DNA from: Prochlorococcus sp. scB241_528N17
GTDB taxonomy: Bacteria > Cyanobacteriota > Cyanobacteriia > PCC-6307 > Cyanobiaceae
Assembly (NCBI GenBank): GCA_000634735.1
Contig: JFLG01000088.1
Coordinates: 1-64,000, forward strand
Reading direction: 5' to 3'
Length of the DNA stretch: 64,000 bases
Made by a program: the position numbers and the translations under genes. Below, in pieces: positions 50,472 through 60,760 of the stretch. The notes under the pieces were generated by a model. It did no database searches, had not been told where the DNA came from, and saw only the letters and a program-made list of their open reading frames with translations. Position 1 is the stretch's first letter. Every line of letters begins with the position of its first letter.

Positions 50472-51875
50472 ATGGCATTAGTTATTCTCCCAGGTTTAAA
50501 CAATCTTATTGAAGACATTAGTGAGGAAAAAAAATTGCCTCCTAATATCGTTGAAGCAGCCTTGCGCGAAGCTTTGTTAAAAGGATACGAAAAATATAGA
50601 AGAACTTTTTACCTTGGAGTTAACGAAGATCCATTCGATGAGGAATACTTTAGTAATTTTGATGTTGGACTAGATTTAGATGAAGAAGGTTATAGGATCT
50701 TATCAAGTAAAATAATTGTAAAAGAAGTTGAAAGCGAAGATCATCAAATATCTTTAGTAGAAGTTAAACAAGTAGCTGATGATGCTCAAATAGGTGACAC
50801 TGTTGTTTTAGATGTTACTCCAGAAAAAGAGGATTTTGGACGAATGGCTGCTTCAACAACAAAGCAAGTTTTAGCTCAAAAATTAAGAGATCAACAAAGA
50901 AAAATGATCCAAGAAGAATTTGCAGATTTGGAAGATCCTGTTTTAACGGCAAGAGTTATAAGATTTGAAAGACAATCAGTAATAATGGGAGTTAGCTCGG
51001 GTATTGGTAGACCCGAAGTAGAGGCCGAACTTCCAAAAAGAGATCAATTACCAAATGATAATTATAGAGCTAATGCAACTTTCAAAGTATTCTTGAAAGA
51101 AGTCAGCGAAATAGCCAGAAAAGGACCACAACTTTTTGTTAGCAGAGCAAATGCTGGATTAGTTGTTTACTTATTTGAAAATGAAGTACCGGAGATTCAA
51201 GAAGGTACTGTAAAAATTGTAGCTGTTTCAAGAGAAGCGAATCCTCCTTCAAGAGCTGTTGGGCCAAGAACAAAAGTAGCTGTTGATAGTGTCGAACAAG
51301 AAGTAGACCCTGTAGGCGCTTGCATTGGAGCGAGAGGGGCAAGAATCCAACAAGTAGTGAATGAATTAAGAGGAGAAAAAATTGATGTAATTAAATGGTC
51401 ATCTGACCCAATTCAGTATATTTTAAACTCTTTAAGTCCAGCAAAAGTCGATCTCGTGAGACTTGTTGACCCAGAAGGTCAACACGCTCATGTACTAGTT
51501 CCTCCCGATCAATTAAGTCTAGCAATAGGTAGAGAAGGACAAAATGTAAGACTCGCAGCAAGATTAACTGGTTGGAAGATTGATGTTAAAAACTCACATG
51601 AATACGATCAGGAAGCAGAAGATGCTGCAGTCTCTGAATTAATCATTCAAAGGGAAAATGAAGAGAATCTCCAGCGAGAAGCTGAGCTTAGATTAGAAGC
51701 AGAACAAGCTGAGCGTGCTGCGGAAGATGCAAGGTTAAGAGAGCTTTATCCCCTTCCTGAAGATGATGATGAATATGAACAAGAATTATATGAAGAAAAG
51801 AACTTCTCAGATAGTGATCAATTAGAGACTGTACAAGATGGTGAAATAACTGCCAAAGAGGAGAGAAAACGGTGA
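50472..51875 (+). CDS. nusA: Transcription termination/antitermination factor NusA
   Basis: A 467-aa RNA polymerase-binding factor. The N-terminal domain covers residues 1-105 ([18 protein letters not shown]), followed by S1 and two KH domains. The KH signatures are [20 protein letters not shown] and [20 protein letters not shown]. The C-terminus is an acidic, Glu-rich helix without E. coli-type AR repeats. Its TGA overlaps the ylxR GTG. Confidence 0.97.
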   Translation: MALVILPGLNNLIEDISEEKKLPPNIVEAALREALLKGYEKYRRTFYLGVNEDPFDEEYFSNFDVGLDLDEEGYRILSSKIIVKEVESEDHQISLVEVKQVADDAQIGDTVVLDVTPEKEDFGRMAASTTKQVLAQKLRDQQRKMIQEEFADLEDPVLTARVIRFERQSVIMGVSSGIGRPEVEAELPKRDQLPNDNYRANATFKVFLKEVSEIARKGPQLFVSRANAGLVVYLFENEVPEIQEGTVKIVAVSREANPPSRAVGPRTKVAVDSVEQEVDPVGACIGARGARIQQVVNELRGEKIDVIKWSSDPIQYILNSLSPAKVDLVRLVDPEGQHAHVLVPPDQLSLAIGREGQNVRLAARLTGWKIDVKNSHEYDQEAEDAAVSELIIQRENEENLQREAELRLEAEQAERAAEDARLRELYPLPEDDDEYEQELYEEKNFSDSDQLETVQDGEITAKEERKR

Positions 51876-52153
51876 TACGACAAGCCCCTGTTTTGCGTAT
51901 ATGCATTTCATGTAGAAAAACATATGACAGGAAACATCTTATAAAGATTACTAAAGATCATAAGCAAGGTATTATGTTTCAAAAGGGTATGGGGCGATCA
52001 GCCTACATTTGCAAGTCACAAAAATGTTACTCAGATTCCAAGATCAAAAAAAAGCTTCAAAAAGCTTTAAAAACATCTTTAGAACCTGAATTTTTTGATA
52101 TTTTTGAAAAAGAAATTACAAGCTACAATGACTATCCCAATAAGGGAATATAA
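51872..52153 (+). CDS. ylxR: YlxR-family RNA-binding protein (DUF448)
   Basis: A 93-aa basic protein of the nusA operon. It starts with GTG overlapping the nusA stop, and has RICISCRKTYDRKHLIKI and GRSAYICKSQKCYSDSKIKK, the DUF448 pattern. Structures of relatives suggest RNA binding or nucleoid regulation. A 49-base gap separates it from infB. Confidence 0.93.
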   Translation: MIRQAPVLRICISCRKTYDRKHLIKITKDHKQGIMFQKGMGRSAYICKSQKCYSDSKIKKKLQKALKTSLEPEFFDIFEKEITSYNDYPNKGI

Positions 52154-52202
52154 TTAAATTAAATCCTCTTTAAATTTCCAAAAAGAGTACAAATCAGATT
52201 AA

Positions 52203-55200
52203 ATGACTATCAGCGATAAAATCAGAATTTATGAACTCTCCAGAGACTTAAACCTGGACAATAAAGATATATTGGACGCCGCTCAAAAACTTTCAATTTC
52301 AGTAAAAAGCCATAGCAGTTCAATAAGTGCAGAGGAAGCAATAAAGATAAAAAATCTTATTAATAAAAAAAATTCCGATAAAAAAATTCTTTCTATTAAG
52401 AAACCTTCAATTAAAAAAGATAATTATAAAAAAAATACTGAAAATGAAACTTCTGTTATATCTACTATTAAAGGGAAACCTTTTAAAGATAATTCAAACA
52501 AAAAGCCATTGTTGATAAAACCTCTTAATAAACCTGAGAGTCAAAAAATAACTTCAAATAAACCTATAAATCTTAATAAACCCACAATTGCCAATAGTTC
52601 ACAATCTCAAGCAAATCTTACAAATCAAAATATAAATAGTAAAACTTCACAAAATCTCAAACATGAGAAAAAAAATTTCCGTAATAACACAACCCCACCT
52701 ATCAAAAGTCCTGCAAAACCACCTATTCAATTAATTGCAAAGCCTAAAAATATAAATAATAATGTTAAGTCTAATGAATCTTCCCAGAACATCTCCAGTG
52801 CAGGGGATAAAAGACGACTATCAAACAAACCTGATCAAAATACGAACAAACCTAAACCAAAAAATTTTAATAATAGAATGAAAACCCCTGAGCTCGTAGG
52901 AGCTCCAATAAGAAGAGAAGATCCAAAAATAAATCCTAATAAGCAAAATAATAATAAGCAAAACATTGCTTTTAAACAAACTGCCTCAAACAGACCCGGT
53001 TCTCCCAACAGACCTGGCATGCCCAATAGGCCTGGTTTAAGAAACAAACCTTCGGATCAAAACAGACCCGGCTCATTTAATAGGCAAGGCAATCCAAATA
53101 GACCTGGTTCTCCCAACAGACCTGGCATGCCCAATAGGCCTGGTTTAAGAAACAAACCTTCGGATCAAGGCAGACCTGGCTCATTTAATAGGCAAGGCAA
53201 TCCAAATAGACCTGGTTCTCCCAACAGACCTGGTATGCCCAATAGGCCTGGTTCTAAATTCAATGGTCAAAATTCCTCTGGGATTAGGAAGCCAGTATCC
53301 CCTAACGAACTTTTACAACTTCAAAAAAATAATGACTCTGAGAAAGACAAACTAGGTACAAAGAATAACTCAAAACAAAATTTCGATACACCTAAGCAGA
53401 AGCCGAAAGCGCCTAATGTTCGTCCAAATGCTACTCCAAGTTCCAAAAAACCTCCTCATAGAACATTTTCAAATAGTTCAAAGAAACCTGGAAAGACAGA
53501 CTGGGATGATAGCGCAAAACTTGAAGCATTAAGAAGTAAAAATACTCAAAAACAAAGGCAGAAAGTTCATATTATTGGTGAAAATGATGATTCATTAACA
53601 TCTGAAACTAGTGGATATTCAGGCGAGAAAATTTCAATTTTATCAGCAAGTCTGGCGCGTCCTAAGAAAGAAAAGTCTGAAGAAACTAAATCTCAAAAAT
53701 CTATCAAACAATTTAAAAAGAAGAAAAAAGAGACTACTAGGCAAAGACAGAAAAGAAGAGCTTCGGAGTTAAAGGCTGCCAAAGAAGCAAAACAAGTAAG
53801 ACCTGAAATGATAATCGTGCCCGAAGATAATTTAACAGTCCAAGAATTAGCCGATAAATTAAGTCTTGAAAGTTCTGAAATAATCAAATCTCTATTTTTT
53901 AAAGGAATAACTGCAACTGTTACTCAATCACTCGACTTAGCAACTATTGAAACAGTAGCAGAAGAATTTGGGGTACCTGTTTTACAAGATGATATCCAAG
54001 AAGCTGCTGAGAAAACAGTTGATATGATTGAATCTGAAGATATTGATAATCTTATAAGAAGACCACCTGTTATTACAGTGATGGGTCATGTAGATCATGG
54101 CAAAACAAGTCTTTTAGATTCCATCAGAGAATCAAGAGTAGCTTCGGGGGAAGCAGGGGGCATCACTCAACACATAGGAGCTTATCAAGTTGAATTCGAA
54201 CATGAATCCCAAAAGAAAAAATTAACTTTTCTTGATACCCCTGGTCATGAAGCCTTTACTGCAATGAGAGCGAGGGGTACAAAGGTAACAGATGTAGCTG
54301 TTCTTGTAGTTGCTGCAGATGATGGTTGCAGACCTCAAACACTAGAAGCTATCAGTCATGCAAGAGCTGCAAAAGTACCAATTGTTGTTGCAATAAATAA
54401 AATTGACAAAGAAGGTGCATCTCCAGACAGAGTAAAGCAGGAATTATCAGAAAAAGAATTAATTGCTGAAGATTGGGGAGGAGATACAGTTATGGTTCCA
54501 GTAAGTGCTATCAAAAAACAAAACATTGAAAAATTACTCGAAATGATTTTATTAGTTTCAGAGGTAGAAGATCTACAAGCTAACCCTGATAGATTTGCAA
54601 AAGGTACTGTTATTGAAGCCCACCTAGACAAAGCGAAAGGGCCTGTGGCTACTTTGTTAGTACAAAATGGAACCTTGAAATCTGGAGATGTTTTAGCTGC
54701 GGGTTCAGTCCTTGGAAAAATTAGAGCAATGGTTGATGAACATGGTAATAGAATTAAAGAAGCAGGACCATCATTCCCAGTAGAAGCGCTAGGATTCAGT
54801 GAAGTGCCCACTGCAGGAGATGAATTCGAAGTATACCCTGATGAGAAAACTGCTCGAGCCATTGTGGGAGAAAGGGCAACAGATGCTAGAGCCACAAAAT
54901 TAGCTCAGCAAATGGCTTCTAGAAGAGTCAGCTTATCATCCTTATCAACTCAAGCAAATGATGGAGAACTAAAGGAGTTAAACTTAATTCTTAAGGCTGA
55001 TGTTCAAGGTAGTGTGGAAGCGATATTAGGATCACTAGAACAATTACCAAAAAATGAAGTTCAAGTCAGAGTCCTCCTTTCTGCTCCTGGAGAAATAACT
55101 GAGACAGATATAGATCTCGCTGCTGCATCTGGGTCAGTAATCATTGGATTTAACACTTCATTGGCTTCTGGCGCGAAGAGAGCAGCTGATGCTAATGACG

Positions 55201-55586
55201 TCGACATAAGAGAATATGAAGTAATCTATAAACTTTTAGAAGATATTCAGTTGGCCATGGAAGGGCTACTTGAACCCGATCTTGTCGAAGAATCATTAGG
55301 GCAAGCCGAAGTTAGAGCAACTTTCGCAGTCGGTAAAGGAGCAATTGCTGGTTGTTATATACAAACTGGCAAATTACAAAGGAATTGTTCTCTTAGAGTT
55401 AAGAGATCAGAGAAAGTAATATTTGAGGGTAATTTAGACTCTCTCAAAAGAGCTAAAGATGATGTAAAAGAAGTAAATACAGGATTTGAATGTGGAGTTG
55501 GCTGCGATAAATTCTCTTCATGGGTTGAAGGAGATGTAATTGAAGCATTTAAATTTGTCACCAAAAAGAGGACCTTATCACAATAA
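52203..55586 (+). CDS. infB: Translation initiation factor IF-2
   Basis: GTPase that delivers initiator tRNA to the 30S subunit. At 1127 aa it has a very long N-terminal region (about 1-535). That region is low-complexity, rich in Lys, Asn and Pro, and includes RPG-repeats encoded by a 108-bp tandem repeat. The IF-2 N-domain ([20 protein letters not shown]) and G domain follow. G1 is GHVDHGKT at 628-635, G3 is DTPGHEAF and G4 is NKID. Domains II-IV run to the C-terminus. The catalytic parts are conserved and only the N-terminal region is unusual. Confidence 0.97.
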   Translation: MTISDKIRIYELSRDLNLDNKDILDAAQKLSISVKSHSSSISAEEAIKIKNLINKKNSDKKILSIKKPSIKKDNYKKNTENETSVISTIKGKPFKDNSNKKPLLIKPLNKPESQKITSNKPINLNKPTIANSSQSQANLTNQNINSKTSQNLKHEKKNFRNNTTPPIKSPAKPPIQLIAKPKNINNNVKSNESSQNISSAGDKRRLSNKPDQNTNKPKPKNFNNRMKTPELVGAPIRREDPKINPNKQNNNKQNIAFKQTASNRPGSPNRPGMPNRPGLRNKPSDQNRPGSFNRQGNPNRPGSPNRPGMPNRPGLRNKPSDQGRPGSFNRQGNPNRPGSPNRPGMPNRPGSKFNGQNSSGIRKPVSPNELLQLQKNNDSEKDKLGTKNNSKQNFDTPKQKPKAPNVRPNATPSSKKPPHRTFSNSSKKPGKTDWDDSAKLEALRSKNTQKQRQKVHIIGENDDSLTSETSGYSGEKISILSASLARPKKEKSEETKSQKSIKQFKKKKKETTRQRQKRRASELKAAKEAKQVRPEMIIVPEDNLTVQELADKLSLESSEIIKSLFFKGITATVTQSLDLATIETVAEEFGVPVLQDDIQEAAEKTVDMIESEDIDNLIRRPPVITVMGHVDHGKTSLLDSIRESRVASGEAGGITQHIGAYQVEFEHESQKKKLTFLDTPGHEAFTAMRARGTKVTDVAVLVVAADDGCRPQTLEAISHARAAKVPIVVAINKIDKEGASPDRVKQELSEKELIAEDWGGDTVMVPVSAIKKQNIEKLLEMILLVSEVEDLQANPDRFAKGTVIEAHLDKAKGPVATLLVQNGTLKSGDVLAAGSVLGKIRAMVDEHGNRIKEAGPSFPVEALGFSEVPTAGDEFEVYPDEKTARAIVGERATDARATKLAQQMASRRVSLSSLSTQANDGELKELNLILKADVQGSVEAILGSLEQLPKNEVQVRVLLSAPGEITETDIDLAAASGSVIIGFNTSLASGAKRAADANDVDIREYEVIYKLLEDIQLAMEGLLEPDLVEESLGQAEVRATFAVGKGAIAGCYIQTGKLQRNCSLRVKRSEKVIFEGNLDSLKRAKDDVKEVNTGFECGVGCDKFSSWVEGDVIEAFKFVTKKRTLSQ
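52989..53253 (+). repeat. 108-bp tandem repeat inside infB
   Basis: Two nearly identical 108-bp units (52989-53096 and 53097-53204) are followed by a partial third to about 53253. Each unit encodes six hexapeptides of the type [24 protein letters not shown], x[11 protein letters not shown]. The DNA differs at only a few bases between units, which points to recent duplication. The reading frame is kept. Confidence 0.9.
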
Positions 55587-55599
55587 TTAAATATCTAGC

Positions 55600-55632
55600 T
55601 TATTAATCTTTATTTCTGTCAAGGATTAATAA
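55600..55632. terminator. Possible bidirectional terminator between infB and DUF3493
   Basis: TTATTAATC (55600-55608) and GATTAATAA (55624-55632) form a perfect 9-bp inverted repeat with a 15-base loop between two convergent genes. The stem is AT-rich and overlaps the DUF3493 stop, so this is only a candidate. Confidence 0.25.
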
Positions 55633-55839
55633 AGTAGGAAATATTACACAAGCACACAATTGTATGAGAAGGTTATTTTGCTGTAATTCAGTTCCGCTTG
55701 CAATTCTGGAAAGCATTATTAAAAGTCCCAAAAATGCAGAACCGCTAAAAGCTATCCACAATATTCTTCTCAATCCCTTGAAAGGAGCTTGAGATTCCCT
55801 TAATAATTTCTTTTTCAATTCAGGATCTATTTTTGACAT
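55603..55839 (-). CDS. DUF3493 family membrane protein
   Basis: A 78-aa protein using the ATG at 55839 (MSKIDPELKKKLLRESQAPF); a TTG four codons upstream is less likely. The segment APFKGLRRILWIAFSGSAF and two hydrophobic helices (LWIAFSGSAFLGLLIMLSRI and LLIQLCACVIFPTLLIL) match DUF3493, a cyanobacterial/plastid family. A plant member (LPA3) has been linked to photosystem II assembly. The function here is not known. Confidence 0.78.
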   Translation of the reverse strand: MSKIDPELKKKLLRESQAPFKGLRRILWIAFSGSAFLGLLIMLSRIASGTELQQNNLLIQLCACVIFPTLLILDRNKD

Positions 55840-55893
55840 AAATTCTTTCAATTATAAAATAAGTCTATAAGAAAAAATTCAATATTTAATTTG

Positions 55894-55965
55894 GCCGGTA
55901 TAGCTCAGCGGTAGAGCAACTGTTTCGTAAACAGTAGGCCATTGGTTCAATTCCAATTATCGGCA
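55894..55965 (+). tRNA. tRNA-Thr (anticodon CGT)
   Basis: A 72-base cloverleaf. The acceptor stem GCCGGTA pairs with TATCGGC (one G-T), the D-arm is GCTCAGCGGTAGAGC, and the anticodon loop TTCGTAA is closed by ACTGT/ACAGT. The T-arm is TTGGTTCAATTCCAA. The discriminator is A65 and CCA is not encoded. The CGT anticodon reads ACG. The 3' end lies 18 bases before the next ATG. Confidence 0.96.
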
Positions 55966-55983
55966 CTTGCAAAGCAAATTAAA

Positions 55984-57537
55984 ATGGTTAATAAAATTTT
56001 CAAATTTAGATATCTTTTAAAATTATTTATTTTTATTCCTCTTATATTTTATTTTGGCAAAAGAAGTTATATTGCTTTTGATGAAGGTTTTTATGCACTT
56101 CAAGCTAAATGGATATTAGAAAAAGGTAACTGGATAATTCCTCTTTGGTGGGATGAATATGTATTAGATAGAACAATAGGATTACAGTTTTTAATAGCAA
56201 AGTCACAAGACTTATTTGGAAGAAATATTTTTTCTGCATATATACCAACAACAGTCGCTTCTATATTGATGCTATTTACAACTTATAAATTACATGAAGA
56301 ATTATTGAATAAAAAATATGCAATTATATCTCCAATAATCCTTGCTACTACATATCTGTGGTTTGACTACTCACACTTAGCCACTCAAGATATTATTTAT
56401 TCATGTTTAGTGTCTATTGGAGTATTAGCTTTAGTCAAAATAAAAAGTAAAAATAACAAATTCAATATTTTGCTTTTTGGAATTTGGATTGGTTTAGCTT
56501 TTATGATGAAAACTTTTTTAATTTTTGTACCGTTATTATCACTCATACCATTTATTTTTTTTAAAAAAAATTTTTTATTCACCAAATTCTTTTGGTTAGG
56601 ACTACTAATTGGATTTATTCCTTTTTTATTCTGGACGTTTTCTATCAACCCTTATTTAGAAAAAAATATTATTTTTTTCTTAGTTGAAAAGTTTAACTTT
56701 CTATCAAGTAAAAATAATTTCACAAATCCTTTCTATTATTATTTTTGGAATGTCCCCGTAACATTTCTGCCATGGAGTTTTTTTGCAATTATTGGTACAA
56801 CATATAATATTTCTCAAAGTAAGGAGAATAAATATATACTTGCTTTTTTTCCCTTGATTTTATTAGCGATACTTAGCATTTTCTCTACAAAAACACCCTA
56901 TTATCCTCTACAAATCTCATCTATTTTTTCATTAAATACTTATGTAGGAATAAAATATTTATTCAATTCTTATAAATATAGTCGATTGTTTATATTTATG
57001 ACTTCAAAAATAATTCCATTCTTTATATTTGTTCTAACTTTCACATATTATTTTTTCTTTAAAAATTCAATTAACTTCAATACAAAGGAAAATACATTTA
57101 TAATTCTTGGATTATTATCTTTCGGCTTATCTTGGTCATTAATAAAACATAAAAATTCGTTCAAAGAAATATTAATAACTCTCATTATTGGGCCTTACTT
57201 ATTCACTTCATTTATTTTGCAATCAGGTTTATTCACTGATAGATCTAGAGAACTAAGAGAGAAAATGGAATATGTTTCATCCCTTGATTTAGTAAAAAAT
57301 CAAACGATCATGGTTGATAAAAAAGGAATCAACAACTCTCGATCGCAATCAAAAATCATAAGGATTTCTTTATCAACTCCTAAATTAGGAGGGGGATTAG
57401 AAAGTATTAATCAGTTAAAAAAATCTGAATTAGCATGGACAACTGACCTTAAAACAATAAAAAATAATAATGATTCTTATGACGTGATATATGAAGATGA
57501 TGTTTTAAATCCATGGAAATTAATATTAAAAAAGTAA
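55984..57537 (+). CDS. GT39/ArnT-like membrane glycosyltransferase
   Basis: A 517-aa polytopic protein starting at ATG 55984. An open frame extends upstream into the tRNA and must be ignored. It has about ten or more hydrophobic helices. The D33-E34 pair in AFDEGFYALQAKWILEKGNW is the catalytic loop typical of ArnT/PMT-family enzymes that use lipid-linked sugars. The C-terminal 100 residues are a soluble domain. The target (lipid A, O-antigen, glycan or protein) is unknown. The gene is very T-rich. It directly follows tRNA-Thr and precedes a GT2 gene. Confidence 0.8.
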   Translation: MVNKIFKFRYLLKLFIFIPLIFYFGKRSYIAFDEGFYALQAKWILEKGNWIIPLWWDEYVLDRTIGLQFLIAKSQDLFGRNIFSAYIPTTVASILMLFTTYKLHEELLNKKYAIISPIILATTYLWFDYSHLATQDIIYSCLVSIGVLALVKIKSKNNKFNILLFGIWIGLAFMMKTFLIFVPLLSLIPFIFFKKNFLFTKFFWLGLLIGFIPFLFWTFSINPYLEKNIIFFLVEKFNFLSSKNNFTNPFYYYFWNVPVTFLPWSFFAIIGTTYNISQSKENKYILAFFPLILLAILSIFSTKTPYYPLQISSIFSLNTYVGIKYLFNSYKYSRLFIFMTSKIIPFFIFVLTFTYYFFFKNSINFNTKENTFIILGLLSFGLSWSLIKHKNSFKEILITLIIGPYLFTSFILQSGLFTDRSRELREKMEYVSSLDLVKNQTIMVDKKGINNSRSQSKIIRISLSTPKLGGGLESINQLKKSELAWTTDLKTIKNNNDSYDVIYEDDVLNPWKLILKK

Positions 57538-57578
57538 ATAATCCATATATAATGAGTTGTTGTTTGTAATCTTTAATA

Positions 57579-58670
57579 ATGAGAAATGTTAATAGTTGGA
57601 ATTTAACTAATAATAAACTTCATCAATTATTCAAAGACAATAACGAATTTATTTCTATTAAAGTCCGTGGTAATACATGGGAGCCAATCACTAGATGGCT
57701 AACATTAGATTCAAGAATTTTTAGAGAAACTACTAGCAGAGCAAGAATAACTTTATGCGATATCGAATCTCTAGCAGAAATTTATAACTACAGATCAATT
57801 AGATGGAAAGCAAAAAAACTAACTCCTATAAACACTAAGGTAATTCCGCAATCAATTAAAAATATTTTTCGGAAAATACCAATCATAAAACAACTCGCTT
57901 ATGAACTCGAAATAGTTTTTTATAAGTACAGTGAAAATTTTTCTGAACATTTAATCTCAATAGTAATCCCAGCAAGAAATGAAGCTGGTAATAAAGAACT
58001 TTTAATTAATGCTTTAAATAAATTCAAAAATATACCCAATAAATTAGAAATTATATTTGTTGAAGGTAATAGCAATGATAATACATTTGACATTTTGAAA
58101 GAATTAAAAGAAAATTTCTCAAATTTCTTCAAGATATCTCTTTTAAAACAAACTTCTAAAGGGAAAAAAAATGCAGTCGTGGAGGGGTTTAATATTTCTT
58201 CAGGTGAGACCCTCGCAATAATTGATAGTGATTTTACTGTAGATATTGATGACAGTATTGCAGCAATAATGGAATCAACCAAAAATCAAAATATCCTAAT
58301 CAATTGCGCACGTACAACTTTTCCAATGGAAAAAGATGCGATGAGATGGGCAAACTATATAGGAAATAGACTTTTCGCAATATTTCTTTCAATACTCATA
58401 AATAAGCCTGTATCAGATTCACTCTGTGGAACAAAAGTTTTTTCAAGAAAATTCTTTAAACTTATGAAACAAAACGGAAGTTGGGATTCCAAGTCTGATC
58501 CATTCGGAGACTTTACAATAATATTTGAAGCTGCAAATAATAACATCAAAATACTAAATTATCCTGTTAGATATTACGCTAGAAAATCTGGTTCACCAAA
58601 TATATCTAGATGGATAGATGGGTTCAAGCTTCTCAAAGTATGCTGGATTTATATGATTTCTGATATCTGA
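57579..58670 (+). CDS. Family 2 glycosyltransferase with N-terminal extension
   Basis: A 363-aa protein. Residues about 125-340 are a GT-A domain of the dolichol-phosphate-mannose-synthase type: ISIVIPARNEAGNKELL, IIFVEGNSNDNTF, KGKKNAVVEGF and the metal-binding LAIIDSDFTVD. DSLCGTKVFSRKFF lies in the later part. The first 120 residues are unrelated to GT-A and I do not recognise them. No C-terminal membrane helix pair is evident. It may supply the polyprenyl-linked sugar used by the GT39 protein 41 bases upstream (inference). Confidence 0.8.
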   Translation: MRNVNSWNLTNNKLHQLFKDNNEFISIKVRGNTWEPITRWLTLDSRIFRETTSRARITLCDIESLAEIYNYRSIRWKAKKLTPINTKVIPQSIKNIFRKIPIIKQLAYELEIVFYKYSENFSEHLISIVIPARNEAGNKELLINALNKFKNIPNKLEIIFVEGNSNDNTFDILKELKENFSNFFKISLLKQTSKGKKNAVVEGFNISSGETLAIIDSDFTVDIDDSIAAIMESTKNQNILINCARTTFPMEKDAMRWANYIGNRLFAIFLSILINKPVSDSLCGTKVFSRKFFKLMKQNGSWDSKSDPFGDFTIIFEAANNNIKILNYPVRYYARKSGSPNISRWIDGFKLLKVCWIYMISDI

Positions 58671-58775
58671 ATTAAATAAAATTCTCGTGAATATTTTATT
58701 AGGATTTTTAATTTCTCCAAATTAGTTATAAAGTAGTTAGATTCTTAGATAAGTAAATTAATTAAATTTCATGAA

Positions 58776-60395
58776 ATGAATTTTAATTTGAAGTTAAAAA
58801 AATTAAATAAAAAAAATTACCAAAGAAAGCAATATGGAAAAATCCTAACTGTAAGATTGCCTTGTAATCCAATATTTCCTATAGGACCTATTTATTTAGT
58901 TGACCATATTCATAAATGTTATCCAGGTATAGAGCAACAATTCATTGATTTAGCTATAGTTCCCTCTAATAAAGTTTCCAAGTATTTATCTAGAAAAATT
59001 GATCAATTTAGACCACATTTAATCATTTTTTCATGGAGAGATATACAAATTTATGCACCTGTTGATGGTAGAAGCGGAAATCCCCTACAAAACTCTTTTG
59101 AAGTATTCTATTCAAAAAATATCCTTAAAAAAATTAGAGGTTCTTGGGGAGGATTAAAATTAATTGCATCTCATTATGGAGAAATATTTAGAAATACTTC
59201 TTTAGTCAAGATGGGACTAAAAAGAGCACAAAAATACAACAAAAATGTAAAAATAATTTTAGGAGGTGGAGCCGTTAGTGTTTTCTATGAACAATTGGGT
59301 AAACTACTCCCAAAAGGAACTGTCATTTCAGTTGGAGAAGGAGAAAATCTTATAGAAAAAGTCATTAGAGGAGATTCAATAGAGGAAGAAAGATGTTACA
59401 TTGCTGGACAAAAACCTCGAAACAAATTAATACATGAACAACCTTCAGGCACTGTTAAAACTGCCTGCAACTATAAATACATTCAATCAATATGGCCTGA
59501 ATTCAATTGGTATATCGAAGGCGGAGAATACTATGTAGGGGTGCAAACAAAAAGAGGATGTCCTCATAATTGTTGTTTCTGTGTTTACACAGTTGTGGAA
59601 GGGAAGCAGGTTCGCGTTAATCCTGTTAACGAAGTTATCAAAGAAATGAAGCAATTATATGATCTTGGCGTAAGAGGATTTTGGTTCACTGATGCACAGT
59701 TTATTCCAGCCAAAAAACATATTGAAGATGCAAAAACACTCTTGAAAGCAATTAAAAATCAAGGCTGGGAGGATATTAATTGGGCTGCATACATCAGAGC
59801 AGATAATATTGATGCTGAGCTTGCTCAGCTTATGGTTGATACGGGTATGAGCTATTTTGAAATAGGTATCACGTCCGGATCTCAAGAACTTGTTAGAAAA
59901 ATGAGATTAGCATATGACCTTGAAACTGTATTAAATAATTGCAGAATGCTAGTCAAATCAGGATTCAAGAATCATGTTTCAGTCAATTATTCATTTAATG
60001 TTTTTGACGAAACGCCAAGCACCATAAGACAAACAATTGCTTACCATAGAGAATTAGAAAATATTTTTGGTAAAGGCCTAGTTGACCCAGCCATATTCTT
60101 TATAGGTTTGCAACCTCACACTCTTCTTGAAAAGTATGCCTTAGAACATAAAATTTTAAAGCCAAATTACAATCCAATGAGCATGATGCCCTGGACAGCG
60201 AGAAAACTCCTTTGGAATCCAGGCTCATTAGGGAAAAAACTTGGTCAAGTTTGCTTAGAAGCTTTTGATAATCTAGAAGATGAATTTGGCAAAACAGTTA
60301 TCGACATTCTTGAGAGAGACTATGGTAAGTCCTCCTTAAAAGAATCCTTAAAAGTTCGTCCCTTATCAGAAAGGAAATTAGCTCACTCTAAATAA
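58776..60395 (+). CDS. Radical SAM protein with B12-binding-like N-terminus
   Basis: A 539-aa protein of the BchE-like radical SAM class. The N-terminal 220 residues resemble a cobalamin-binding Rossmann fold (LGGGAVSVFYEQLGKLLPKG and SVGEGENLIEKVI). However, the DxHxxG cobalamin motif is not seen. The radical SAM cluster cysteines are C262, C266 and C269 in RGCPHNCCFC, followed by VNEVIKEMKQLYDLGVRGFW. The C-terminal part (MMPWTARKLLWNPGSLGKKL) is of unknown type. The substrate is unknown. It follows the glycosyltransferases by 105 bases but may have its own promoter. Confidence 0.82.
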   Translation: MNFNLKLKKLNKKNYQRKQYGKILTVRLPCNPIFPIGPIYLVDHIHKCYPGIEQQFIDLAIVPSNKVSKYLSRKIDQFRPHLIIFSWRDIQIYAPVDGRSGNPLQNSFEVFYSKNILKKIRGSWGGLKLIASHYGEIFRNTSLVKMGLKRAQKYNKNVKIILGGGAVSVFYEQLGKLLPKGTVISVGEGENLIEKVIRGDSIEEERCYIAGQKPRNKLIHEQPSGTVKTACNYKYIQSIWPEFNWYIEGGEYYVGVQTKRGCPHNCCFCVYTVVEGKQVRVNPVNEVIKEMKQLYDLGVRGFWFTDAQFIPAKKHIEDAKTLLKAIKNQGWEDINWAAYIRADNIDAELAQLMVDTGMSYFEIGITSGSQELVRKMRLAYDLETVLNNCRMLVKSGFKNHVSVNYSFNVFDETPSTIRQTIAYHRELENIFGKGLVDPAIFFIGLQPHTLLEKYALEHKILKPNYNPMSMMPWTARKLLWNPGSLGKKLGQVCLEAFDNLEDEFGKTVIDILERDYGKSSLKESLKVRPLSERKLAHSK

Positions 60396-60410
60396 TAAAT
60401 TCAACCGCTA

Positions 60411-60728
60411 TTAATCTTCTTTCTCAATTGAGCTAGAAATTCCTTTAGATTTTAATGATTCCGAGTAAAATTCTGCTGGCTCTAAATCGCAAACAATTAC
60501 CAAACCTACACCAGTGTTGTGTGCCTCAAGCATTATGGCTATGGCATCTTGTTCGCTTAATTGCGGCACAACTTCTCTCAGTGAAATGGTTACATACTCC
60601 ATAGAATTAACTGGGTCATTATGAAGTAGGACCTTATATTTTGGAGATTTATTTTTTAATTCGGCAGGTTTCTTTTCGATCACTGCTGAATTATTATTTA
60701 TACCTTGTTCTAACTTTATAGATAGCAT
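60411..60728 (-). CDS. clpS: ClpS adaptor protein
   Basis: Delivers N-degron substrates to ClpCP. The 105-aa protein has an N-terminal flexible tail and the ClpS core: KVLLHNDPVNSMEYV, then EAHNTGVGLVIVCDLEPAEFY, with the substrate-pocket residues of the family. Cyanobacteria often have two ClpS paralogues and I cannot say which this is. It lies 32 bases after dapL on the same strand and 15 from the convergent radical SAM gene. Confidence 0.94.
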   Translation of the reverse strand: MLSIKLEQGINNNSAVIEKKPAELKNKSPKYKVLLHNDPVNSMEYVTISLREVVPQLSEQDAIAIMLEAHNTGVGLVIVCDLEPAEFYSESLKSKGISSSIEKED

Positions 60729-60760
60729 TACATTTTTTAGAGTTTAAATTTTACTAATAA

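Noticed and set aside
52989-53253. CRISPR-like array
   Set aside because: The repeats are in frame in infB, contiguous and 108 bp long, with no spacers; they encode a protein repeat.
54356-54895. 179-aa ORF antisense to infB
   Set aside because: It lies opposite the conserved IF-2 core, and its Ser/Thr/Ala-rich composition is that of an antisense shadow.
55942-55983. Upstream extension of the GT39 gene
   Set aside because: The extended frame starts inside tRNA-Thr. The ATG at 55984 gives a normal membrane-protein N-terminus.
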